Shown here: positions 26,439 to 33,419 of the stretch, piece after piece
Position numbering within the stretch: position 1 is the stretch's first letter
Layout: each line of letters starts with the position of its first letter
From: Paracoccaceae bacterium
GTDB taxonomy: Bacteria > Pseudomonadota > Alphaproteobacteria > Rhodobacterales > Rhodobacteraceae
Length of the DNA stretch: 36,199 nucleotides
Reading direction: 5' to 3'
NCBI GenBank assembly: GCA_007121115.1
Contig: SKMI01000240.1
Coordinates: 1-36,199 of the forward strand
Made by a program: the position numbers and the translations under genes
The notes under the pieces: model-generated
What the model was told of the DNA's origin: nothing
The model's input: only the letters and a program-made list of their open reading frames with translations
Databases searched by the model: none

Positions 26439-26487
26439 AAGCGCCCCCGAGGCGCGCAGGGTGGGTGGGCGCGGCTTGGGGGCGCTT
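26439..26487 (-). terminator. Hairpin terminator with G-rich loop (copy A)
   Basis: Lower stem AAGCGCCCCC/GGGGGCGCTT (10 perfect pairs), then a G-T and two pairs, a G-G mismatch, and an upper 5-bp stem CGCGC/GCGCG closing the loop AGGGTGGGTGG. It lies 13 bases past the gntR stop; on the minus strand it ends in GCGCTTTTCC, a good terminator tail. Its apical half matches copy B at 31663-31728. The rest of 26309-26499 shows no gene. Confidence 0.7.
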
Positions 26488-26499
26488 CTGGCGATCCCG

Positions 26500-27153
26500 C
26501 TACAGCCCCGCGCGCTGCGCGCTCATGCTGTCAAGCTTCAGCCGCGTCTCGAAGGCGCGCGAGATGTGGTCCTTCAGCGCCTGATACGCGGCTTCGCCAT
26601 CGCCTGCGGCAATCGCCTCGGTGATGGCGCTGTGTTCGGCCACGGTCTCGCTCGGCCGTCCCTCTGCGGCGATCGAGGTGCTGGCCAGCAGCGCCATGGA
26701 GCGGTGCACCAGATCCAGTTGCTGGACCAGATAGCGGTTGTGCGAGGCCAGGTGGATCTGCTTGTGAAACCGGCGGTTGGCGCGGCTCATGGCCTCGGGG
26801 TCGTCCAGCAGGCGGCGATCCTCCTCGACCATCCCGCGCAGCACGCGCACCTCCTCGGCCGTGGCATGCCGCGCCGCCAGCCGCGCCGCCAACCCTTCCA
26901 GTTCCGCACGCACCACATAAAGCTCCGCCAACTGGTTGTGATCCAGCGAGGCGACAATCAGCGACCGCCCGTCCCGGGTCAGCAGCGACTGCGTTTCCAG
27001 CCGCTGCAACGCCTCGCGGATCGGCGTGCGCGACACGCCGAAGCGTTCCGCAAGTTCCGATTCCACCAGCCGCGCGCCGGGCTTGTAGATGCCCACGTCA
27101 ATGGCATCGAGGATCAGCGAATAGGCGTCGGTCTGGGTCTTGATGTCGCTCAT
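26500..27153 (-). CDS. GntR family regulator (FCD/FadR-VanR type)
   Basis: DNA-binding regulator of 217 residues. The N-terminal winged helix contains KPGARLVESELAERFGVSRT followed by PIREALQRLETQSLL. The C-terminal all-helical FCD ligand domain has FHKQIHLASHNRYL, where Asp/His residues usually bind a metal and a carboxylate effector, and EHSAITEAIAAGDGEAA near the end. The ATG at 27151-27153 was chosen because the upstream extension is not family-like; the ribosome site is weak. The target genes are unknown. It is divergent from the HAD phosphatase gene. Confidence 0.85.
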   Translation of the reverse strand: MSDIKTQTDAYSLILDAIDVGIYKPGARLVESELAERFGVSRTPIREALQRLETQSLLTRDGRSLIVASLDHNQLAELYVVRAELEGLAARLAARHATAEEVRVLRGMVEEDRRLLDDPEAMSRANRRFHKQIHLASHNRYLVQQLDLVHRSMALLASTSIAAEGRPSETVAEHSAITEAIAAGDGEAAYQALKDHISRAFETRLKLDSMSAQRAGL

Positions 27154-27210
27154 GGCACCCCTGCGGCTGACTTCAGCGCCACAATGCCCCGCGCAGCCGC
27201 ACAGGTGCAA

Positions 27211-27222
27211 GCATCAAGATGC
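27211..27222. promoter_or_regulatory. Short palindrome in the gntR/HAD divergent region
   Basis: GCATC-AA-GATGC is a perfect 5+5 inverted repeat in the 113-base gap between the divergent gntR and HAD genes. It is a candidate operator for the adjacent GntR regulator, by position only. Confidence 0.25.
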
Positions 27223-27266
27223 GCGCGCGGTTGCGCGCCGCCCACCCCCGCGCTACATCGCCCACC

Positions 27267-27914
27267 ATGCCCGCAGACCGCTTCACACACGTGCAGACCT
27301 GGGTGTTCGACCTGGACAACACCCTTTACTCGCCGGAAACCCGCCTGTTCGACCAGATCGATCGGCGAATGACCCTCTTCATCATGGAAGCCCTGCGCGT
27401 GGACCGAGGCACCGCCAGCCGCCTGCGCCATCAATACTGGATGGAGCACGGCACCACGCTGGCCGGGCTGATGCGCGAGCATGACATGGCGCCCGGGCAC
27501 TACCTGGAAATGGTTCATGACATAGATTTCTCGGCCCTGACCCCCGACCCGGACCTGCGCGCCCGGATCGGCGCCCTGCCCGGTCGGCGCGTCGTCTACA
27601 CGAACGGCTCCGGCCCATACGCCGAGCGGGTGCTGGAAGGGCGCGGGCTTTCGGGCCTGTTCGATGCGGTCTATGGCGTCGAGCACGCGGGCTATCGCCC
27701 CAAGCCCGAGCGCGCGGCGTTCGAGGCGGTCTTTGCGATCGACGCCATCGACCCCGGCGCCGCGGCGATGTTCGAGGACGACCCGCGCAACCTGGCCGCG
27801 CCCCATGCCATGGGGATGCGCACCGTCCATGTGGCGCCCGAACCCCACGCCGCCCCGCATATCGAGCACCACACTGACGATCTGGGCGGCTTTCTGTCGC
27901 AACTGCTGCGCTGA
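27267..27914 (+). CDS. HAD-family hydrolase, pyrimidine 5'-nucleotidase type
   Basis: Cytosolic phosphatase of 215 residues. Motif I is FDLDNTLYS with nucleophile Asp15 and Asp17, motif II is VYTNGSGPYAERVL, the Lys motif is YRPKPERAAF, and motif IV is MFEDDPRNL. The pattern matches the SDT1/pyrimidine 5'-nucleotidase group, which dephosphorylates nucleoside monophosphates, but substrate cannot be fixed from sequence. The ATG at 27267-27269 fits the family start; a longer in-frame start is not supported. Confidence 0.85.
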   Translation: MPADRFTHVQTWVFDLDNTLYSPETRLFDQIDRRMTLFIMEALRVDRGTASRLRHQYWMEHGTTLAGLMREHDMAPGHYLEMVHDIDFSALTPDPDLRARIGALPGRRVVYTNGSGPYAERVLEGRGLSGLFDAVYGVEHAGYRPKPERAAFEAVFAIDAIDPGAAAMFEDDPRNLAAPHAMGMRTVHVAPEPHAAPHIEHHTDDLGGFLSQLLR

Positions 27915-27991
27915 GGGGCATATTGCCGCAGCCCCCGCCGCCGTGGCATAAGAGCCGGGACGCGCGCGATATGGATGCAAAGGAGCCTGCC

Positions 27992-28183
27992 ATGGCCAAG
28001 ACCACCCCCCGCCCCGCCCCGCAACGCGAGCCCGAACCCTGGGGCATCTGGATCGCCGTTCTGGTCGCTGTCCTGCTGATCGTCGGAAGCCTGGCCTTCG
28101 GTGGGCTGGCCGGGCTGACGATTCTGGGGCTGGTTCTGACTTTCGTTGTGCTGGCGGTGATGACGCGCGTGGTGCTGGGCTGA
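27992..28183 (+). CDS. Small membrane protein, EPWxIW type (copy 1)
   Basis: Protein of 63 residues with a hydrophilic Pro-rich N-terminus, then EPWGIWIAVLVAVLLIVGSL and a second hydrophobic segment GLTILGLVLTFVVLAVM: probably two membrane helices. AAAGGAG lies 6 bases before the ATG at 27992, which settles the start. It resembles the next gene in the EPWxIW entry, the GL-GL turn and overall size. No function is known to me. Confidence 0.75.
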   Translation: MAKTTPRPAPQREPEPWGIWIAVLVAVLLIVGSLAFGGLAGLTILGLVLTFVVLAVMTRVVLG

Positions 28184-28230
28184 CGCACCGCGGCGGCCTG
28201 CGACCTGCGGGCCGCACCCTGCGGCAAACT

Positions 28231-28253
28231 GCCATGCTGCCCCGCAGCATGGC
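28231..28253. repeat. Perfect hairpin between the two small membrane protein genes
   Basis: GCCATGCTGC and GCAGCATGGC form a perfect 10-bp stem with a CCC loop. A second hairpin with stem GCGGCC/GGCCGC lies just upstream, around 28190-28215. There is no T tract, so this is more likely an mRNA structure, attenuator or processing signal than a classical terminator. Confidence 0.55.
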
Positions 28254-28292
28254 GCCTCCTAGGTCCGGGACATGTCCAGAAACGGAGATGCC

Positions 28293-28511
28293 ATGACCGA
28301 CACAACCGAAACCCGCACCGAGACCGCACGCAACCCCCGGCACTGGCGCAACGCCGAAGAGCCCTGGCCGATCTGGGCCGCGTTGCTGGTGTTTCTCAAC
28401 GCCGTGGTGATCGCCTCCATGAACTATGGTCTGCCAGGACTGGTGGCCGTTATGCTGCCCGCCACGGTGATCATGCTCATCCTGGTGCTGATGATCGCCA
28501 CGGGTCGTTAG
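28293..28511 (+). CDS. Small membrane protein, EPWxIW type (copy 2)
   Basis: Protein of 72 residues with a Thr/Glu/Arg-rich N-terminus followed by EEPWPIWAALLVFLNAVVIA and a second hydrophobic stretch ending LILVLMIATGR, giving two likely membrane helices. CGGAG lies 5 bases before the ATG at 28293. The shared EPWxIW motif and layout point to an ancient tandem duplication with copy 1. The UbiH-family gene begins 37 bases downstream, possibly in the same transcript. Confidence 0.75.
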   Translation: MTDTTETRTETARNPRHWRNAEEPWPIWAALLVFLNAVVIASMNYGLPGLVAVMLPATVIMLILVLMIATGR

Positions 28512-28547
28512 AGCTTGGGCGCTGACCACTTGAAAGAAAGCCGGACA

Positions 28548-29738
28548 ATGCGCGCAACCCATGACATCGTGATCTCGGGCGGCGGCATCGCCGGGCTCAG
28601 CGCCGCGGCGGCCTTTGGCAGCGCCGGTTTCAGCGTGCTTTGCGTCGACCCTGCCCCGCCGGTCACGGATGCCGCGTCGACGGGCGCCGACCTGCGCACC
28701 ACCGCGTTTCTGCAGCCGTCGATCCCGGTGCTGGAACGTGCCGGGGTCTGGGACCGGTTGGCACCCCACGCCATGCCGTTGCAGGTCATGCGGATCGTCG
28801 ATGCCGGAGGGGTGGAACCGATAGCACGCGTCAGCCACGACTTCGACGCCGCCGATGTCTCGGACCAGCCCTTTGGCTGGAACCTGCCCAACTGGCTGCT
28901 CAGCCGCGAATTGCTGGCGCGGCTGACGGAACTGCCGAACGTGGATTTTCGCCCCGGGGTCGGTTCGGCAGGCATCACCACGCGCGAAACCAAGGGACTG
29001 GTGCGGCTGAGCGATGGCACCAGCGCGGCGGCCCGGCTGGTGGTCGCTGCAGATGGACGCAACTCGCCGCTTCGCAACGCGCTGGGGATCAACGTGCGCA
29101 CCATGCGCTACGGGCAGAAGGCGCTGGCCTTTGCCGTGACCCACCCGGTGCCGCACGAAAACGTCTCGACCGAGATTCACCGCTCCGGCGGGCCCTTCAC
29201 CCTCGTCCCCCTGCCCGACCGCGATGGCCAGCCCTGTTCGGCCGTCGTCTGGATGGAGCGCGGCCCCGAGGTGGCGCGGCTGCAGGCGCTCCCCGTCCCG
29301 GCGTTCGAGGCCGAGATGACGGCGCGTTCGGGCGGGCTCTTCGGGCCGCTGAAACTGGCCTCGGCGCTGACCGCCTGGCCGATCATCAGCCAGATCGCCG
29401 AACGCTTCGACGCCGAGCGCGTGGCCTTGATGGCCGAAGCCGCGCATGTCGTCCCGCCCATCGGCGCGCAGGGGCTGAACATGTCGCTGGCCGATCTGCG
29501 CGTGCTGCTGGAACTGGCCACGCCGGAAACCCTGGGCGACCGCACGATGCTGGCGCAGTATCATCGCCGCCGCTGGCCTGAGGTACAGGCCCGCGTGGCC
29601 GGGGTGGATGTGCTGAACCGCGCATCGATGGCCGGGGCGCAGCCGCTGCGCGACCTGCGCGCGCGGGTGCTGGACCTGATGTATGCCGCAGCACCCGTGC
29701 GGCACGGGCTGATGCATCTGGGCATGGGGATGCGCTGA
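28548..29738 (+). CDS. FAD-dependent hydroxylase of the UbiH/UbiF/COQ6 family
   Basis: Flavoprotein monooxygenase of 396 residues, probably hydroxylating the aromatic ring in ubiquinone synthesis. An N-terminal FAD site DIVISGGGIAGLSAAAAFG is at about 6-24. VVAADGRNSPLR is the second FAD motif, and AEAAHVVPPIGAQGLNMSLAD is the family C-terminal signature, with AEAAH where many relatives have GDAAH. Which ring position it modifies is not evident. The ATG at 28548 fits the family start; ribosome site weak. It is convergent with the DUF6456 gene, with a 10-base gap. Confidence 0.85.
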   Translation: MRATHDIVISGGGIAGLSAAAAFGSAGFSVLCVDPAPPVTDAASTGADLRTTAFLQPSIPVLERAGVWDRLAPHAMPLQVMRIVDAGGVEPIARVSHDFDAADVSDQPFGWNLPNWLLSRELLARLTELPNVDFRPGVGSAGITTRETKGLVRLSDGTSAAARLVVAADGRNSPLRNALGINVRTMRYGQKALAFAVTHPVPHENVSTEIHRSGGPFTLVPLPDRDGQPCSAVVWMERGPEVARLQALPVPAFEAEMTARSGGLFGPLKLASALTAWPIISQIAERFDAERVALMAEAAHVVPPIGAQGLNMSLADLRVLLELATPETLGDRTMLAQYHRRRWPEVQARVAGVDVLNRASMAGAQPLRDLRARVLDLMYAAAPVRHGLMHLGMGMR

Positions 29739-29748
29739 CGCCCATTGG

Positions 29749-31029
29749 TCAGCCGATCAGGTCGGCCTCCTGCCGCTGGCTCTGATAATGCCGCCGCAGC
29801 CGTTGCAGGGCGATACGCAGCACGATCTTGCCCGACCGTGCCGACCAGCCCAGCCGCCGCTCGGCGGTTTCCAGCCCCTCGTGGTAGCAGCAGCAGCGCA
29901 GGGCCATGTCGGCCAGCCCGGGGCCAAGCTCGCGCAGTGCCTCGGCCAGTCGCAGCGCCGCCTGTGCGGCGCTGCCCTTTGCCCGGCCGGCGACGCTGCG
30001 ATCCGACAGCGCCGCATCCAGCCGGGCAGGAAACTCCTCGGGGCCGATTTCCGGGTCCACGACCCCGGTGCGCGCGATCTCGAAATCCTCGTGCAACCGG
30101 CTGGCGGCGGCCACCAGATCGGAGGACAGGAAGGGCGCACCGTCGCGGTCGCGCCGCCGGGCCAGCACCGCCACCGGGGTTTCAGTGCCAGCGTAGCGCG
30201 GTTTGCGGGCGGCCTCCTCCTCGTCCATGGCCGCGTCTTGCGCGGGCGCCTCGGCCTGCCCCATCGCCACCAGCCGTCCCAGTTCCGCCCGGCCCGCGCC
30301 GCTCAGCGCGTAGCTGGCCACGCGACCGGGGCGGTGGCAGGTGATCCAGTCCTTGAGCGCGAAGGCCTCGGCCACGTGCCGGTCCAGCACCGCCAGCCGC
30401 GTCGCCCTGCCCGCGGTGTCCTCGCGCAGCACCACGGCCTTCTCCATATCCGGGGCAATGGCCAGCAGCGCGCCGCTGCGCGCAAGGCAGGGCAGGATGC
30501 GCGCAGCTTCACGGGTGATCATGTCGGCATCGGCAAGAGGCGCCGCACCGCTGGGGCAGACGGCTGTCATGGCTGATGTGTCCTTGTCCTGGTCGGTACG
30601 TCCGACTTTGGGGCGCTGGTCGCCCGCAGGCGATGCATCGACGGGCGCGGCGGGCGATGGCGCAACCCGCGGAGCGTGCGTTGCCGAAGTCGCGCCTGCC
30701 CCCTGGCACCGCCCGCAACGGCAGCCGCAACCCCCCGCTGCGCCAACGCGCATCGTCGAATCCAGACGGCTCAGCGCCTCGTCCACCAGCGGGTCATCGC
30801 GCCGGTTCTCGAACCGCCGCACCTTGCGCAGGATGGTGGACGCGTGGCACCCCCGCTCGCGGGCCAGCGCGCGCAGTGACTGACCTTCGCTGGTGTGTGA
30901 CAGATACAGCCGCACCGCATCCGGTATCCATTCGGGCAGCTTGCGAACCTGCCGGATATTGGCGTTTTCAAGCTCCGCCACGCTTCGCTCCCGTCTTGTT
31001 GCTCGTGGGTATACAGAGGTACCGAGCAT
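29749..31029 (-). CDS. DUF6456 protein with N-terminal helix-turn-helix
   Basis: Probable DNA-binding protein, 426 residues in the longest frame. Around 50-75 GQSLRALARERGCHASTILR forms a helix-turn-helix, followed by a basic RKVRRFENRR. A cysteine cluster (CGCRCGRC, 101-108) follows in a low-complexity linker. The C-terminal domain (about 300-426) contains ASRLHEDFEIARTG and GKIVLRIALQRLRRHY, which I associate with DUF6456. The start is uncertain: ATG at 31029 has GAAGG nearby, while a GTG at 30981 has a better-spaced GGGAG and gives a 410-residue protein closer to what I expect. It is divergent from the DUF6477 gene. Confidence 0.78.
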   Translation of the reverse strand: MLGTSVYPRATRRERSVAELENANIRQVRKLPEWIPDAVRLYLSHTSEGQSLRALARERGCHASTILRKVRRFENRRDDPLVDEALSRLDSTMRVGAAGGCGCRCGRCQGAGATSATHAPRVAPSPAAPVDASPAGDQRPKVGRTDQDKDTSAMTAVCPSGAAPLADADMITREAARILPCLARSGALLAIAPDMEKAVVLREDTAGRATRLAVLDRHVAEAFALKDWITCHRPGRVASYALSGAGRAELGRLVAMGQAEAPAQDAAMDEEEAARKPRYAGTETPVAVLARRRDRDGAPFLSSDLVAAASRLHEDFEIARTGVVDPEIGPEEFPARLDAALSDRSVAGRAKGSAAQAALRLAEALRELGPGLADMALRCCCYHEGLETAERRLGWSARSGKIVLRIALQRLRRHYQSQRQEADLIG

Positions 31030-31049
31030 TCAACCTTCAGTTGCTTTGG

Positions 31050-31065
31050 TTACGGCACAGTTAAC
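31050..31065. promoter_or_regulatory. CtrA-like binding site in divergent region
   Basis: TTACGGCACAGTTAAC differs by one base from the CtrA consensus TTAA-N7-TTAAC. It lies in the AT-richer gap 31030-31200 between the divergent DUF6456 and DUF6477 genes. A second TTAA-N6-TTAA pair is at 31102-31115, off by one in spacing. CtrA control of one or both genes is an inference. Confidence 0.4.
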
Positions 31066-31200
31066 GACAGCCGCCCCGGGGTTGATCATGGCTTTCAATA
31101 ATTAAACGCCATTAAGCATTGCGTTCGGTGGCGTTGGGGCCTGCGCAACACCGGCATGGTTCATGGCAGACTACTCTCTTCCAGGTTGAAGGAGAGACAG

Positions 31201-31623
31201 ATGCACCACCCGGTTTCCGTCATTCACGCCCTGCGCCGCCCGCAGCTTCTGGTCACTGCGGCGCGGTTTGCCCTGGCTGAATACCGTCGCGAGGTGTCGC
31301 TTCGCCTGGCCCTGCGCGGTCACATTGACGGCGCGCTGCCCGGCCCGGCGGCGGCGCTGGACCTGCTGCTGGAGATCGAGGCCGGGCTGGAAGCGCTGCG
31401 CCAGCGCCGCGATGCCGCCTGGCGCCCGGCGCGGCATGTCATGGTGCTGGGCGCGGTCATGGCCGAAGCGCGGCTGGTCGATGCCGCCGCCCGTGCGGTG
31501 GCGTTGGCGCAGGTGGATACGGAACCCGGCGAAAGGCGTGTCACGGCGCGGGCGCATCCGGTCGTCACGCCGAGCGGCGCAGGCCCGGCTTGCCCGCAGA
31601 TCACCCCGGTTGCAGCACCGTGA
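31201..31623 (+). CDS. DUF6477 family protein
   Basis: Protein of 140 residues with no signal peptide or membrane helix. The N-terminal part (SVIHALRRPQLLVTAARFAL, then AEYRREVSL) and the region RHVMVLGAVMAEARLV fit DUF6477 from memory, a Rhodobacteraceae family of unknown function. The C-terminal about 40 residues are Pro/Ala/Thr-rich. AAGGAG lies 6 bases before the ATG at 31201. The pairing with a divergent DUF6456 gene suggests a linked role. Confidence 0.75.
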   Translation: MHHPVSVIHALRRPQLLVTAARFALAEYRREVSLRLALRGHIDGALPGPAAALDLLLEIEAGLEALRQRRDAAWRPARHVMVLGAVMAEARLVDAAARAVALAQVDTEPGERRVTARAHPVVTPSGAGPACPQITPVAAP

Positions 31624-31662
31624 GCAAGCGGATTTTGTCCATCCCCCGGCCAGATTGCGCCC

Positions 31663-31728
31663 ACACCAAACCGCCCCCGGGGCGTGCAGGGGTGGGTGGG
31701 TGGGCACGGCCCGGGGGCGGTTTGGTGT
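31663..31728. terminator. Long hairpin with G-quadruplex loop (copy B)
   Basis: Nineteen perfect pairs (31663-31681 with 31710-31728), one G-G mismatch, then five pairs CGTGC/GCACG closing the loop AGGGGTGGGTGGGTGG. It lies between the plus-strand DUF6477 gene and the minus-strand aminotransferase gene, so it can act as a bidirectional terminator; A3 and T3 runs are inside the lower stem. Its apical half matches copy A at 26439-26487. The rest of 31624-31784 holds no gene. Confidence 0.7.
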
Positions 31729-31784
31729 AGGCTCCGGACCGAACGGGTGCACGCCTACTCAGGCGCCAGGAACCCGACTCCCCG

Positions 31785-33194
31785 TCAGGCCGCCGCCTGC
31801 ATCAACCCGCGTTCGCTCAGGATGTCGTGCGTCTCGTCCAGCGCCTTGCGCGCGCGGGACACCACCTCATCCAGATCGGCGGGGGTGATCACCAGCGGCG
31901 GGGCGATGATCATGCGGTCGGCGACATGGCGCATGACCAGGTTGTTGGCAAAACACCGCTCGCGGCAGATATACCCCACCGTCCCGGGGTCCGAGGCAAA
32001 GCGCGCCCGCGCCGCCTTGTCCGGGGTCAGCGCGATCGAGGCCATGAGCCCGCGACTCACCGCCTCGCCCACCAGCGGATGATCGGCGAGCCCCGCCCAG
32101 ACCTGCGCCAGATAGGGCGCGGTATGGTCGCGCACCCGCTCGACGATTCCTTCTTCCTCGATGATACGCAGGTTTTCCAGCGCCACGGCGGCGGCTACCG
32201 GATGGCCGGAATAGGTGTATCCGTGGTTGAACTCGTCCCCGGCGATGACCTCGGCCACTTCGTCGCAGACGATGGAACCACCGATGGGTGCGTAGCCGGA
32301 ACTTAGACCCTTGGCGATGGTCATGATATGCGGCTGGATTCCGTAGGACTGGCTGCCGAACCAGTGGCCCAGCCGTCCGAAGCCGGTGATCACCTCGTCA
32401 GCGATCAGCAGGATGTCGTGCTCGGCGCAGATGCGCTTGATCTCGGGCCAGTAGCTTTCCGGCGGAATGATCACCCCGCCCGCGCCCTGCACCGGCTCGG
32501 CGATGAAGGCGGCGACCTTGTCCGCGCCCAGCTCCGCGATCTTCGCCTCCAGTTGCCGCGCGCGTTCGATGCCGAACGCCTCCGGCGTCATGTCGCCGCC
32601 CTCCAGGAACCAGTTCGGCTGGTCGATATGCACGATGCCCGGGATCGGCATTCCCCCTTGCGCGTGCATCGCCGCCATCCCGCCGAGCGAGGCGCTGCCC
32701 ATGCTGGAGCCGTGATAGGCGTTGCGCCGGGCGATGATGACCTGCTTTTCCGGCTGGCCCTTGCGCGCCCAGTAGTGGCGCACCATGCGGATGTTGGTGT
32801 CATTCGCCTCGGACCCGCCCGAGGCGAAGAAGACGTGGTTCAGATCCCCGGGCGCCAGCGCCGCCAGCTTCTCGGCCAGCGCGATGGCGGGAACGTGGCT
32901 GGTCTGGAAGAAGGTGTTGTAATAGGGCAATTCGCGCATCTGCCGGGCGGCCACATCGGCGAGTTCGTGGCGGCCGTAGCCGATGTTGACGCACCACAGC
33001 CCGGACATCCCGTCGATCAGTTCCACCCCGTCGCTGTCTGTCAGGCGCACGCCCTCGGCCCGCGTGATGATCCGCGCGCCCTTCTCGGCCAGTTCGCCGT
33101 TGGCGGTGAACGGGTGCATGTGATGCGCCGCGTCGCGGGCCTGCAACTCGGCGGTGGGCGGGTGGTTGGCGATGGGGGCGGCAAGGCTGGACAT
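31785..33194 (-). CDS. Class III (omega) aminotransferase
   Basis: PLP enzyme of 469 residues transferring an amino group, probably from an amine or omega-amino acid to pyruvate or a similar acceptor. PLP-binding Lys295 is in TIAKGLSSGYAPIGG, Asp266 is in LLIADEVITGFGRLG, and FFASGGSEANDTNIR (123-137) is the phosphate-binding region. WCVNIGYGRHELADV (68-82) is typical of the putrescine/taurine-pyruvate group. The start at ATG 33192-33194 has GGAG 8 bases upstream. A GntR gene lies upstream and a palindrome sits next to its promoter. Confidence 0.88.
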   Translation of the reverse strand: MSSLAAPIANHPPTAELQARDAAHHMHPFTANGELAEKGARIITRAEGVRLTDSDGVELIDGMSGLWCVNIGYGRHELADVAARQMRELPYYNTFFQTSHVPAIALAEKLAALAPGDLNHVFFASGGSEANDTNIRMVRHYWARKGQPEKQVIIARRNAYHGSSMGSASLGGMAAMHAQGGMPIPGIVHIDQPNWFLEGGDMTPEAFGIERARQLEAKIAELGADKVAAFIAEPVQGAGGVIIPPESYWPEIKRICAEHDILLIADEVITGFGRLGHWFGSQSYGIQPHIMTIAKGLSSGYAPIGGSIVCDEVAEVIAGDEFNHGYTYSGHPVAAAVALENLRIIEEEGIVERVRDHTAPYLAQVWAGLADHPLVGEAVSRGLMASIALTPDKAARARFASDPGTVGYICRERCFANNLVMRHVADRMIIAPPLVITPADLDEVVSRARKALDETHDILSERGLMQAAA

Positions 33195-33254
33195 GGGCAA
33201 GGCTCCGCAATTGGGATCAGGCAGCGAACCGGCGCGCGGATCACTTTGGCCCGA

Positions 33255-33283
33255 AGCATAGGATCAAACCCGACCGCGAACAA
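33255..33283 (-). promoter_or_regulatory. Probable promoter of the aminotransferase gene
   Basis: On the minus strand TTGTTC (33278-33283) and TATGCT (33255-33260) are 17 bases apart, about 60 bases before the start codon. The spacer contains TTTGATC, the half-site of the palindrome just upstream of the -35. Confidence 0.45.
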
Positions 33284-33286
33284 TGT

Positions 33287-33300
33287 AATTTGATCAAATT
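33287..33300. promoter_or_regulatory. Perfect 14-bp palindrome, likely operator
   Basis: AATTTGATCAAATT is perfectly symmetric and strikingly AT-rich for this DNA. It lies 3 bases upstream of the proposed -35 of the aminotransferase gene; a second half-site GATCAAA is at 33262-33268, inside the spacer. The GntR regulator encoded next door (33420-34097) is the obvious candidate to bind it. Confidence 0.5.
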
Positions 33301-33367
33301 CTCCCCGCGCGCCCCCTTTCGCCGCCCGCAGCCCATTCCCCGGCAAGACCCTATTGCCACGGCCCCG

Positions 33368-33389
33368 CTTCATCTTGCTGAAAATACCC
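33368..33389 (-). repeat. GGNTATTTT..AGATGA element (second copy)
   Basis: On the minus strand GGGTATTTTCAGCAAGATGAAG lies about 30 bases after the GntR stop. It parallels the element after ccmH (23714-23735). The rest of 33301-33419 shows no gene. Confidence 0.45.
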
Positions 33390-33419
33390 AAATGACCCGC
33401 CGCCCCAACGCGCGCGACC

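Noticed and set aside
27150..29717. Minus-strand open frame of 855 codons antisense to the HAD, small membrane and UbiH-family genes
   Set aside because: It overlaps four plus-strand genes with recognisable motifs and ribosome sites; no recognisable protein family.
33287..33300. FNR-type box
   Set aside because: FNR sites are TTGAT-N4-ATCAA; here TTGATCAA has no 4-base gap.
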